Notes under the pieces: model-generated
The model's database searches: none
The model's input: the letters and a program-made list of their open reading frames with translations, nothing else
What the model was told of the DNA's origin: nothing
Shown: positions 33,078 to 41,183 of the stretch, in pieces
Layout of the letters: each line of letters opens with the position of its first letter
Position numbering within the stretch: the first letter of the stretch is position 1
Translations under genes and position numbers: made by a program
Assembly: GCF_022751215.1 (NCBI RefSeq)
Contig: NZ_JAICDG010000004.1
Span: forward strand, 248,001 to 312,000
Direction of reading: 5' to 3'
DNA: 64,000 nucleotides
Origin: Actinomadura terrae
GTDB lineage: Bacteria; Actinomycetota; Actinomycetes; Streptosporangiales; Streptosporangiaceae

Positions 33078-33551
33078 TCAGGCACGGGAGGCGCCGCGGC
33101 TGTGCTCCTCCTCGTCCGGGTCCTTGGGTACGCGGCACGCGTATTCCAGGAAGAAGGCGGCTCCCGCCAGTACGGCGGCGGCGAGGAACGTCCCCCCGCT
33201 GACGAAGAAGTCGTGGCGGGGGGTCGGCTTGTCCAGGGAGTCGGCGAGGCTTCCGGCGAACCCCGCGAAGACGCCCGCCAGCACGGCGGCCGCATGCGCG
33301 CTGGCCTTGCCCAGCGCGGCCATGCGCGCGACCACGAGCGGTTCCACCGGCTTGGTGCCGGGCTTGCGGCGGATGCGGCGCAGCACGTTCACACCGGTGA
33401 AGCCCTCGCCCAGCGCCAGCAGCAGAAGGGTCGGGACGGCCGTCCAGGGGAGCGGCGGCAACGAGACGTAGGCCGAGCGCAGCACCGCCCAGGTGGTCAC
33501 GCCGATGACGACCACGAGGGCGATGAGGAACAGCGGGCGGGACGGTCTCAT
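33078..33551 (-). CDS. DUF3180 membrane protein
   Basis: This 157-residue protein has four hydrophobic spans (LFLIALVVVIGVTTWAVLR, LPPLPWTAVPTLLLLALGEG, ASAHAAAVLAGVFAGFAGSL, GTFLAAAVLAGAAFFLEYAC) and the DUF3180 pattern. It corresponds to Rv3605c of M. tuberculosis, which also follows folK. Its ATG overlaps the folK stop (ATGA), so it is the last gene of the folP-NTF2-folB-folK operon. Function is unknown; conservation after folate genes is the only clue. Confidence 0.87.
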   Translation of the reverse strand: MRPSRPLFLIALVVVIGVTTWAVLRSAYVSLPPLPWTAVPTLLLLALGEGFTGVNVLRRIRRKPGTKPVEPLVVARMAALGKASAHAAAVLAGVFAGFAGSLADSLDKPTPRHDFFVSGGTFLAAAVLAGAAFFLEYACRVPKDPDEEEHSRGASRA

Positions 33552-34135
33552 GCAGGCTGCTGGAGTGTCAGGTCACCCCGGCGGCGAACGGCCGACGGTC
33601 CCCCCTCCGCCTGCTTGGCCGCCGCGAGGTCGCCGACACGGCCGTGCCCGGGGAGCAGCACGTCCGGCTCGATGTCGGCCCACGGGACGAGCACGAACGC
33701 CCGCTCGTGCGCGCGGGGGTGCGGGAGGGTCAGCGCGGGGTCGTCCATGGCGATGTCACCGAAGACCACGATGTCGATGTCCAGGGTGCGGGGGCCCCAC
33801 CGCACTTCACGGACGCGGCGCATGGAGTTCTCGATGTTGAGGATGCGTTCGAGCAGGTTCTCCGGCGGCAGGCGGGTGTCGGCGACCAGGACGATGTTGA
33901 GGTAGTCCCCCTGTTCGGGGATTGTCTCACCGGGAGGCGCGTAGGGAGCGGTCTCGTACACGGGGGAGAACGCCACGAACTCCAACCCGGGGGCGTCGAA
34001 CAGCGCGTCGACGGCCTCCTGGATGTTGTCCAGGCGGTCGCCGAGGTTGCTGCCGAGTGAGAACACGACGCGGTGCTGGACCAGCATGTGGCCGCCGGTC
34101 GCGGTGCGGTCGGGCATGCGGTCGGACGCTGTCAT
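33548..34135 (-). CDS. folK: 2-amino-4-hydroxy-6-hydroxymethyldihydropteridine diphosphokinase
   Basis: This 195-residue enzyme pyrophosphorylates hydroxymethyl-dihydropterin before FolP. It has FSLGSNLGDRLDNIQEAVDAL near the N-terminus, the loop FVAFSPVYETAPYAPPGE, RVREVRWGPRTLDIDIVVFGD (catalytic Asp pair), and LPHPRAHERAFVLVPWADI. The ATG at 34135 has GGAGGAG upstream and overlaps the folB stop (ATGA). About 18 residues precede the family core. Confidence 0.96.
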   Translation of the reverse strand: MTASDRMPDRTATGGHMLVQHRVVFSLGSNLGDRLDNIQEAVDALFDAPGLEFVAFSPVYETAPYAPPGETIPEQGDYLNIVLVADTRLPPENLLERILNIENSMRRVREVRWGPRTLDIDIVVFGDIAMDDPALTLPHPRAHERAFVLVPWADIEPDVLLPGHGRVGDLAAAKQAEGGPSAVRRRGDLTLQQPA

Positions 34136-34497
34136 GGGCGACTCCTCCTGATCTTCACGGCCACGTCCGTGAAGGGGTGCGGCACCGGGGCGCTGGGCTT
34201 GTGGACGGTGACCTCCGCGTCCACCACCGTCGCGTCTTCCAGACATATCTTCGCGAGCCTCTCGGCAAGCGTTTCGATCAAGTTCACGGGGTCGTTCTCG
34301 ACGGCGGCGACGAGCCGGTCGGCGAGCGATCCGTAGTCGACGGTACGCGAAAGGTCGTCGCCCTCAGCGGCGGGACGGGTGTCCAGGCCGAGGACGACGT
34401 CGACCACGAACTCCTGACCGAGTTCGCGTTCGGCGGGCAGGTAGCCGTGTCGGCCCCGGACGCGCAGGCCGCGCAGTTCGATGTGGTCGAGAGTCAT
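34132..34497 (-). CDS. folB: Dihydroneopterin aldolase
   Basis: This 121-residue enzyme cleaves dihydroneopterin to hydroxymethyl-dihydropterin. It has the typical DHIELRGLRVRGRHGYLPAERELGQEFVVDVVL, where the Glu and Tyr form the active site, and VNLIETLAERLAKICLE, AEVTVHKPSAPVPHPFTDVAVKI. The ATG at 34497 overlaps the stop of the NTF2-like gene (ATGA), and the stop overlaps folK in the same way. Confidence 0.96.
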   Translation of the reverse strand: MTLDHIELRGLRVRGRHGYLPAERELGQEFVVDVVLGLDTRPAAEGDDLSRTVDYGSLADRLVAAVENDPVNLIETLAERLAKICLEDATVVDAEVTVHKPSAPVPHPFTDVAVKIRRSRP

Positions 34498-34931
34498 TCT
34501 TCCTCTGCATCGACGACGTTGAGCACGGGTGAACCATGGTGGAGCAGGAGCCGCCACTCACCGTCCGACCGGACGAACACGTTGGTGGCGACGATGCTGC
34601 CGCCGGCGAGGAACCCCGATTCGGTGTCCTCGTCGGCGGTGAGAACGTTCTCCTTGCAAGTGACCACCGCGTGATCGCCGTAAACATCGGTCTCGACGTC
34701 GGTCAGGACGAACTGGATGTAGGGCGTGTTGGCCATGATGAGGGCCCAGGAGCGCAGGACCTCCTCGCGTCCCCTGAGCATCGCCCAACCTGGATGCACG
34801 CAGGAGACGCCGTCCGCGAAACGGCCGTCGGCCCATACGGCCGACATCCGGTCGAAGTCGCCGGCCTCGAAGGCGGCGTAGAACTCCGCGTGCACCTCGT
34901 CCAGATCGGCGCGGTTCACTGCGTGGCTCAT
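34494..34931 (-). CDS. NTF2-like (SnoaL-type) protein inside the folate operon
   Basis: This 145-residue protein has the NTF2-like cone fold pattern: DLDEVHAEFYAAFEAGDFDRMSAVWAD, then VSCVHPGWAMLRGREEVLRSWALIMAN, and ATNVFVRSDGEWRLLLHHGSPVL. It sits between folP and folB, with ATGA overlaps at both ends, so it must be made together with them. Related genes occupy this position in Streptomyces. It may act on a pterin intermediate or be a general NTF2-like enzyme; there is no direct evidence for either. Confidence 0.88.
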   Translation of the reverse strand: MSHAVNRADLDEVHAEFYAAFEAGDFDRMSAVWADGRFADGVSCVHPGWAMLRGREEVLRSWALIMANTPYIQFVLTDVETDVYGDHAVVTCKENVLTADEDTESGFLAGGSIVATNVFVRSDGEWRLLLHHGSPVLNVVDAEEE

Positions 34932-35863
34932 CGGTCGGCGCTCCCGGTTTCGGCGCGACCGTCCGCCGCGGCAGGTTCGGCTTCGGGGACATCGTGCTCG
35001 GACGGCAGCGGACGGGTCGCGCGCATGGCGGCGGCCACCCGGACGGCGTCGACGTTGGGCCGGACGCGGTGCACGCGCACGCACCACGCCCCGCCGTACG
35101 CGGCGAGCGCCGAGGTCGCCACGGTGCCGTCGTCGCATTCGGCGAACGGGCGGCGGGTGCCGTCGGGGTCCGCCAGGAGGGTCGTCAGGAAGCTCTTGCG
35201 GGAGGCGCCCACGAGAACGGGGTAGCCGGTACCGGTGAGCTCCTCCAGGTGCGCCAGCAGCGCCCAGTTGTGCCCGGCCTTGGGGCTCTTCGCGAAACCG
35301 AGCCCCGGGTCCAGCACGATAAGAGACGGGTCCACGCCCTCTTCCAGGACGGCCTCGACCCGGCGCAGCAGTTCCTCGCGGACCTCGCGGACGACGTCGG
35401 CGTACACGGCGCGGGTCTGCATGTCGTGGCTGTGACCGCGCCAGTGCATCACGACGTAGGGAACACCGGCGGACGCCACCACACGGGGCATCTCGGGGTC
35501 GGCCAGGCCGCCGCTCACGTCGTTCACCAGCCGGGCGCCCGCCGCCACGGCGGCCTCGGCCACCTCGGCCCGCATGGTGTCGACGCTGACGGGAACGTTC
35601 TCGTCCCTGAGCGCCTCGATGACGGGGATGACGCGGCGGAGTTCCTCGTCCAGCGAAACCCGCTGGGCGCCGGGCCGGGTGGACTCCCCGCCCACGTCGA
35701 CGATGTCGGCGCCCTCGGCGACGAGGTCGAGCCCATGCCGGATGGCCTTCTCCGCGTCGAACCAGGCGCCGCCGTCGGAGAACGAGTCGGGGGTCACGTT
35801 GACCACGCCCATCACGAGGCAGCGCCCTGGCGCGGGCAGCCCCGGAACAACGGCACTGGTCAT
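34928..35863 (-). CDS. folP: Dihydropteroate synthase
   Basis: This 311-residue TIM-barrel enzyme joins hydroxymethyl-dihydropterin pyrophosphate to p-aminobenzoate and is the sulfonamide target. It shows MGVVNVTPDSFSDGGAWFD, then GADIVDVGGESTRPGAQRV, LVNDVSGGL and DPGLGFAKSPKAGHNW. I take the ATG at 35863, where the family begins; the open frame extends upstream through repeats. The last ~30 residues are an acidic tail. It leads the folP-NTF2-folB-folK-DUF3180 operon, all coupled by 4-bp overlaps, and follows the folE terminator. Confidence 0.95.
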   Translation of the reverse strand: MTSAVVPGLPAPGRCLVMGVVNVTPDSFSDGGAWFDAEKAIRHGLDLVAEGADIVDVGGESTRPGAQRVSLDEELRRVIPVIEALRDENVPVSVDTMRAEVAEAAVAAGARLVNDVSGGLADPEMPRVVASAGVPYVVMHWRGHSHDMQTRAVYADVVREVREELLRRVEAVLEEGVDPSLIVLDPGLGFAKSPKAGHNWALLAHLEELTGTGYPVLVGASRKSFLTTLLADPDGTRRPFAECDDGTVATSALAAYGGAWCVRVHRVRPNVDAVRVAAAMRATRPLPSEHDVPEAEPAAADGRAETGSADR

Positions 35864-36210
35864 ATGACCAACCCTATGCCTTGATCTCAGCACTCCGGGG
35901 CGCCGCCCCAGGGCCTTCCGGACACCGTTCCGCAGGACCGGAGGACGACCACCGCGAACGCGTCCAGTGGCCCTTGCGGACGGCCATCCCAGACATCCGA
36001 AAACCCCACCTCCCGAGCCGGCCGGACGCCGTCGAGACGTCCACCTCGAAAGATCATCCCAGCGCCTCGAAAGATCCTCGCGGCCACCTCGAACGAACAT
36101 CGGGAACCGCCTCGAACGAGCACCAGAGCCGCTTCGAACAAGCGTCCGGAGCCGTCGATTCGCGCGGCACCGAGCGACCACTGCGACTGCCGGGACGCCT
36201 GAGACGCGGT
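35864..36210. other. Intergenic region upstream of folP
   Basis: The 347 bp between the folP start and the folE terminator hold no supported gene. Their main feature is the 22-bp-phased array at 36041-36138. An 84-residue minus-strand frame crosses it, but the repeat period is not a multiple of three and no ribosome binding site is present. Confidence 0.55.
36041..36138 (-). repeat. Five helically phased CC(A/G)C(C/T)TCGAA boxes upstream of folP
   Basis: The ten-base box begins at about 36041, 36062, 36084, 36107 and 36129, giving spacings of 21, 22, 23 and 22 bp, or two turns of B-DNA. The sequence between boxes is less conserved. The array lies 180-275 bp upstream of the folP start, where a multi-site regulator could bind one face of the helix. 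Confidence 0.6.
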
Positions 36211-36243
36211 GAACGGGCCTCAGCTCGCCGCTGAGGCCCGTTC
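36211..36243 (-). terminator. Terminator after folE
   Basis: GAACGGGCCTCAGC (36211-36224) and GCTGAGGCCCGTTC (36230-36243) make a perfect 14-bp stem with a five-base loop, 37 bp after the folE stop. It separates the ftsH-folE unit from the folP operon. Confidence 0.9.
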
Positions 36244-36279
36244 AGATGCCTTGAAAAGCTTGGGGAGGGTGGAGCGCTG

Positions 36280-36891
36280 CTAACGCGTGAGGATCAGGCT
36301 CATCGCCTCGGCGCGGGTCTCGGCATGATCACGGAAGTCGCCGCGGACGGCGGACGTCACGGTCTTCGCGCCCGGCTTGCGCACGCCCCGCATCGTCATG
36401 CACAGGTGCTCGGCCTCGATCACCACGATCGCGCCGCGCGGCTCCAGGACGCTCATCAGCGCGTCCGCGACCTGGCTGGTGAGCCGCTCCTGCACCTGCG
36501 GGCGGCGCGCGTACACGTCCACCAGCCTGGCGAGTTTCGACAGACCGGTGATCTGGCCCTTCTTGTTCGGCGTGTACCCCACGTGGGCGACCCCGTGGAA
36601 GGGCACCAGGTGGTGCTCGCACACGCTGTACACCTCGATGTCCTTCACCAGGACCATTTCCTCATGGTCGGCGTCGAACACCGTCGTGAGGGCGTCCTCG
36701 GGACGCTGGCGCAGGCCGGCGAACTGCTCGGCGTACGCCCGCGCCACCCGCGCGGGGGTGTCGCGGAGCCCGTCGCGCTCGGGGTCCTCCCCGATCGCGA
36801 ACAGGATCTCGCGCACGGCGTTCTCGATGCGGACGTGGTCGAACCCCGGTGGGTCGTCCTTGAGCGGCGCCTCGTCGTACGGAATGGCCAA
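36280..36891 (-). CDS. folE: GTP cyclohydrolase I
   Basis: This enzyme of about 203 residues opens GTP to dihydroneopterin triphosphate, the first folate step. Zinc ligands and active site are visible in YSVCEHHLVPFHGVAHVGY and EHLCMTMRGVRKPGAKTVTSAVRG, with RLTSQVADAL. The start is not an ATG: TTG at 36891, 5 bp after the ftsH stop, gives MAIPYDEAPLKDD and is my best guess. It is thus closely coupled to ftsH, an arrangement also found in other actinobacteria (ftsH-folE-folP). Confidence 0.94.
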   Translation of the reverse strand: MAIPYDEAPLKDDPPGFDHVRIENAVREILFAIGEDPERDGLRDTPARVARAYAEQFAGLRQRPEDALTTVFDADHEEMVLVKDIEVYSVCEHHLVPFHGVAHVGYTPNKKGQITGLSKLARLVDVYARRPQVQERLTSQVADALMSVLEPRGAIVVIEAEHLCMTMRGVRKPGAKTVTSAVRGDFRDHAETRAEAMSLILTR

Positions 36892-36896
36892 GGCGA

Positions 36897-38915
36897 TCAG
36901 CTCTCGCCCGGGGCCGGGTCGGCGGACTCGGAGCCGACGCCGCCGGTCACACCGCCCTGCCCGTTGCCCTTGGTCAGGTCCGTCACGTCCTGCGGGCCGA
37001 GCAGCGCGAGCTCCTTGGGCGAGAGCACCGGCGGCCGGTCGGACGGCAGGCGCTTGCCGTAGCCGGTGTAGGAGTTCTGGTGCGGCCGCTTCGTGATCGG
37101 CGCGAAGATCGCCAGCACCTGGTCCTTGGACAGGGTCTCCTTGTCCATCAGGTTGACCACCAGGTCGTCCAGGACGTCCCGGTACTCGACGAGGATCTCC
37201 CACGCCGTGTCGTGCGCGCTCTCGATGTAGCGGCGGACCTCGTCGTCGATCGCGGAGGCGATGTCCTCGGAGTAGTCGCGTTCGTGGCCCACGTCGCGGC
37301 CCAGGAAGACCTCGCCCGCGCCGGTACCGAACTTGCGGGCGCCGAGACGCTCGCTCATGCCGTACTCGGTGACCATGTTGCGGGCGATGGAGGTCGCCTT
37401 CTCGATGTCGTTCGCCGCGCCCGTGGTCGGCTCGTGGAACACCAACTCCTCTGCGGTGCGCCCACCCAGGAGCATCGCGAGCTGGTCGTTCATCTCCGAG
37501 CGGGTCGTGAGGAACTTGTCCTCCATGGGCAGCGTCATCGTGTAGCCCAACGCGCGCCCGCGCGGGAGGATCGTCACCTTGTGCACGGGGTCGGCGTTCG
37601 GCAGCGCGTGCGCCACCAGCGCGTGCCCGCCCTCGTGGTAGGCGATGATCTTCTTTTCCTTCTCCGACATCACGCGGGTCTTGCGTTCCGGACCCGCCAT
37701 GACGCGGTCGATGGACTCCTCAAGGGTGTCCATGTCGATGAGCTTGCGGTCGAAGCGCGCGGTGAGCAGCGCCGCCTCGTTGATGACGTTCGCCAGGTCC
37801 GCGCCGGTGAAGCCGGGGGTGCGGCGGGCGATGACGTCCAGATCGACGTCCGGCGCGAACGGCTTGCCGCGGCCGTGCACCCGCAGGATGCCCTTGCGGC
37901 CCTCCAGGTCGGGACGGTCGACGGTGACCTGGCGGTCGAAACGACCGGGACGCAGCAGCGCGGGGTCGAGGATGTCGGGGCGGTTGGTCGCCGCGATGAG
38001 GATCACGCCACCCTTGACGTCGAACCCGTCCATCTCGACCAGGAGCTGGTTGAGGGTCTGCTCGCGCTCGTCGTGCCCGCCGCCGAGCCCGGCGCCGCGG
38101 TGCCGGCCGACCGCGTCGATCTCGTCGATGAAGATGATCGAGGGGGCGTTGGCCTTGGCCTGCTCGAAGAGGTCGCGCACCCGGGAGGCGCCCACACCGA
38201 CGAACATCTCGACGAAGTCGGAACCGGAGATCGAGTAGAACGGCACCCCGGCCTCACCGGCCACCGCGCGCGCCAGCAGCGTCTTACCGGTACCGGGCGG
38301 GCCGTACAGGAGCACGCCCTTGGGGATCTTGGCGCCGATCGACTGGAACTTCGCCGGGTTCTGGAGGAAGTCCTTGATCTCTTCCAGTTCCTCCAGGGCC
38401 TCGTCGGCCCCGGCCACGTCGGCGAAGGTGGTCTTGGGGGTGTCCTTGGTGATGAGCTTGGCCTTGGACTTGCCGAAGTTCATTACCCGCGAGCCGCCGC
38501 CCTGCATCTGGTTCATGATGAACAGGAAGATCAGCACGATGACCACGATGGGCAGCAGGCTGAACAGCAGGTTCAGGAAGAAGCTCTGCTTGGGCACGTC
38601 GACGTTGTAGCCGCCGGGCAGCTTGCCCGCGTCGGCCTGCTTCTGCAACAGCTGCTGCAACTGCACGCCCTGGCCGTCGACCCAGGACGCCTGCTGGTGC
38701 GTCTTGTTGTCGACGAGCGTGACCTCGATTCGCTGGTCCTTGTCAATGATCTTGGCGGACTTCACCTGGCCCGCGGCGATCTCCTGGACGACCTTGGAGG
38801 TGTCGGTCTTCTCGTACGAACGGCCGGGGTTGAAGCCCCACATGACGAGGGCGACCAAGAGGCCGAACAGCAGGATCCACAGCAGCGGCCCGCGAAAATA
38901 GCGCTTCACGTCCAT
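36897..38915 (-). CDS. ftsH: ATP-dependent zinc metalloprotease FtsH
   Basis: This 672-residue membrane AAA+ protease has two N-terminal spans (residues 9-27 and about 115-135) around a periplasmic-side domain. The AAA core carries Walker A LYGPPGTGKTLLARAVAGEAG, pore motif FVEMFVGVGASRVRDLF, Walker B SIIFIDEIDAVG and the SRH. The peptidase domain carries the zinc site AYHEGGHALV (HEGGH). It degrades misfolded membrane proteins and selected regulators. ATG start at 38915 with AAGGGG upstream. folE follows 5 bp later. Confidence 0.97.
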   Translation of the reverse strand: MDVKRYFRGPLLWILLFGLLVALVMWGFNPGRSYEKTDTSKVVQEIAAGQVKSAKIIDKDQRIEVTLVDNKTHQQASWVDGQGVQLQQLLQKQADAGKLPGGYNVDVPKQSFFLNLLFSLLPIVVIVLIFLFIMNQMQGGGSRVMNFGKSKAKLITKDTPKTTFADVAGADEALEELEEIKDFLQNPAKFQSIGAKIPKGVLLYGPPGTGKTLLARAVAGEAGVPFYSISGSDFVEMFVGVGASRVRDLFEQAKANAPSIIFIDEIDAVGRHRGAGLGGGHDEREQTLNQLLVEMDGFDVKGGVILIAATNRPDILDPALLRPGRFDRQVTVDRPDLEGRKGILRVHGRGKPFAPDVDLDVIARRTPGFTGADLANVINEAALLTARFDRKLIDMDTLEESIDRVMAGPERKTRVMSEKEKKIIAYHEGGHALVAHALPNADPVHKVTILPRGRALGYTMTLPMEDKFLTTRSEMNDQLAMLLGGRTAEELVFHEPTTGAANDIEKATSIARNMVTEYGMSERLGARKFGTGAGEVFLGRDVGHERDYSEDIASAIDDEVRRYIESAHDTAWEILVEYRDVLDDLVVNLMDKETLSKDQVLAIFAPITKRPHQNSYTGYGKRLPSDRPPVLSPKELALLGPQDVTDLTKGNGQGGVTGGVGSESADPAPGES

Positions 38916-39400
38916 TTATCCGGTTACCCCTTCGGGGCCCGTCCCTCCTGACCAACGTCTGTGTGCGATCCTCGCCCGTCCCGGGGGGCGGACGCCACTG
39001 CGACCAACCAAAGGCCCGTATCCCGGGGCTCCGGACCCACCAAGGCGGCCTCCCTCGGGTGGCTCCCCGACCCAAGGGCCGGGGACACCGACGGTACACC
39101 GCAGGACACAGGAGACGCAGCCAGCGCCGATCTCCTGATCCTTTCCATATACCCGTCAACGACCTTTGCAACGATCCGTCACGGTCCCTTGTTCCCCGGC
39201 GCCGCTGTCGAGCCCCTCACCAGCCGCTGAGGAGCACGATTCATTCGCCGGTCCCGGGCCGCCCCGAGCCGGGGCTCTGGAACACATCCGCCCGGGGGTG
39301 GGTGCCGCAGGTCAAGGGTAAGCGCGAACGGGCCCGGTGCGGTCACCGCCCCGTCGAAAGGGGATTGGGTCGCCGTCGCTCTGGGGCCGCACCGCCCGTG
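38916..39400. other. 485-bp region between hpt and ftsH
   Basis: No gene is supported here. The region should hold the ftsH promoter. On the minus strand TTGCAA (39171-39166) and TATGGA (39149-39144), 16 bp apart, are a weak candidate about 230 bp upstream of ftsH. No clear terminator for hpt is visible. Confidence 0.45.
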
Positions 39401-39964
39401 TCAGGACGTGGTCCCTCCGTACACATGCGGGGCGAGCGTGCCGACGAATGGCAGGTTCCGGTACTTCTCCGAGTAGTCGAGCCCGTACCCGATGACGAAC
39501 TCGTTGGGGATGTCGAACCCGATGTAGCGCACGTCGATCTCGGTCCTGACCGCCTCCGGCTTGCGCAGCAGCGCGCAGATCTCCAGAGAGGCGGGCCCAC
39601 GCGACAGAAGGTTGCTCACCAGCCACGACAGGGTGAGACCCGAGTCGACGATGTCCTCCACGATCAGGACGTGGCGGTCGATGATGTCGGTGTCCAGGTC
39701 CTTGAGAATCCGCACCACACCGGACGACTTGGTGCCGGAGCCGTACGACGAGACCGCCATCCAGTCCATGGACGCCGGCGTGTGCAGGGCGCGCGCGAGG
39801 TCCGCCATGATCATGACGGCGCCCTTCAGGACACCGACGAGGAGCAGGTCCTTGCCCGCGTAGTCGGCGTCGATCTGCTCGGCCAGCTCCCGCACCTTGG
39901 CCTGCAACCGGTCCTCGGGGATCAGTACCTTCGCCAGGTCCGTGCCCAGGTCCTTCTCGTCCAC
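39401..39964 (-). CDS. hpt: Hypoxanthine phosphoribosyltransferase
   Basis: From the GTG at 39964, preceded by a G-rich ribosome binding site, this encodes 187 residues. It salvages hypoxanthine and guanine using PRPP. Landmarks are LLLVGVLKGAVMIMADLAR, the flexible-loop segment MAVSSYGSGTKSSG, the PRPP loop HVLIVEDIVDSGLTLSWLV, and the C-terminal VRYIGFDIPNEFVIGYGLDYSEKYRNLPF. It lies 91 bp after tilS; tilS-hpt-ftsH is a widely conserved order. Confidence 0.96.
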   Translation of the reverse strand: MDEKDLGTDLAKVLIPEDRLQAKVRELAEQIDADYAGKDLLLVGVLKGAVMIMADLARALHTPASMDWMAVSSYGSGTKSSGVVRILKDLDTDIIDRHVLIVEDIVDSGLTLSWLVSNLLSRGPASLEICALLRKPEAVRTEIDVRYIGFDIPNEFVIGYGLDYSEKYRNLPFVGTLAPHVYGGTTS

Positions 39965-40055
39965 AACCCCACCCTCATCGCTGTGACACTCGCTTGCCCG
40001 GCGGACGGCCCGCCGCCGCGCGGCCGGCACGCCATATGGCGCCTGCGACGCGATC

Positions 40056-41105
40056 TCAGGCCGGGCCGAACAGCAGCCTGCCATACCGCCGGAACGCGCG
40101 AAGACCCCCGGGCAGGTCGACGTGCCGCTGCCCGCGCCAGGCCGTGACCAGCCGATCCACCGCATCGACATGGACGGCCGCGAGCGTACCGGGTGGGCTT
40201 CCGGCCTCGACCGCCGCCATCCGCAACACCCGGGTACGGACGGCTCTGGGCAGGTCGCCGAGGCCGTCCAGACGCAACGTGACAAGGGCTCGGGGCTCGT
40301 CGCCCTCCCCGGTGGGCCCGGCCGGTTCGGAGGCCGTCAGATCGGCGTAGGCGGCCGCGGCCATGTCGTCGAGGGCGTCGGCGTCGTCGCGCAGCATCCG
40401 GGCCGTCCTCGCCAGGGCCTCGGTCACTCCCGGGCCCAACGCCTTCTCCAGGACGGGGAGGACCTCGTGCCGGACGCGCACGCGTGTGTAGGCCGGGTCG
40501 TCGTTGTGCGGGTCGTCCCATGGCTCCAGCCCCATGGCGAGGCAACCCTTACGCACGGTCGCCCTGCCGATTTCCAGCAGCGGGCGCTTGTAGAGCACGG
40601 TCGCCATGCGCTCCGAGGGCGACCGAGTGCGTGTGAAGGACGAACGCATGCCGGACAGGGAGCGCGTACCCGAACCCCGCGCCAACCCCAGCAGGACGGT
40701 TTCGGATTGGTCGTCCCTGGTGTGGCCCAGCAGGATCGCGGAGGCGTCCAACCGCTGGGCGACCTCGTCCAGGGCCGCGTAGCGGGCGTTGCGGGCGGCG
40801 TTCTCCATCCCGCCCTCGGCCCCTACGGAGACGGCGACCGATCCGACCGGATCGAGACCGAGGCCCGTCAGCAGGCGGACGACCGCGTCCGCCCGGACGT
40901 CCGAACCGTCCTGGAGGCCGTGGTCGATCGTGACCGCGCCCGCCGCATGGCCGGAGCGCGGAGCCTCGAACGCCAGTGCCCCCGCGAGCGCCAGGGAATC
41001 GGCGCCGCCGCTACAGGCCGCGAGCACCATCGCGCCGGGCGGCAGCGTGGCCAGCGCCCCCCGCACAGCGTGACGTACCGCCGCCACCGCCGGATCAGGC
41101 CCCAT
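40056..41105 (-). CDS. tilS: tRNA(Ile)-lysidine synthetase
   Basis: This 349-residue enzyme attaches lysine to C34 of the AUA-reading tRNA-Ile. It carries the PP-loop MVLAACSGGADSLALAGALAF, then VTIDHGLQDGSD, and the N-type ATPase region ILLGHTRDDQSETVLLGLARGSGTRSLSGM. The C-terminal part is short, as in other actinobacteria, and lacks the long substrate-binding extension of E. coli TilS. It lies 78 bp after the zinc-protease gene and 91 bp before hpt. Confidence 0.95.
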   Translation of the reverse strand: MGPDPAVAAVRHAVRGALATLPPGAMVLAACSGGADSLALAGALAFEAPRSGHAAGAVTIDHGLQDGSDVRADAVVRLLTGLGLDPVGSVAVSVGAEGGMENAARNARYAALDEVAQRLDASAILLGHTRDDQSETVLLGLARGSGTRSLSGMRSSFTRTRSPSERMATVLYKRPLLEIGRATVRKGCLAMGLEPWDDPHNDDPAYTRVRVRHEVLPVLEKALGPGVTEALARTARMLRDDADALDDMAAAAYADLTASEPAGPTGEGDEPRALVTLRLDGLGDLPRAVRTRVLRMAAVEAGSPPGTLAAVHVDAVDRLVTAWRGQRHVDLPGGLRAFRRYGRLLFGPA

Positions 41106-41183
41106 GCGCTACCTCTACCACCAGCCGGTGACAAACACGGCGAGCGGAACGGCCGCAGGCGCTGAGACCGCCGAGGTTCCGCC

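Noticed and set aside
35887..36141. 84-residue minus-strand frame with FEAA-like repeats upstream of folP
   Set aside because: The DNA period is 22 bp, not a multiple of three, and there is no ribosome binding site.
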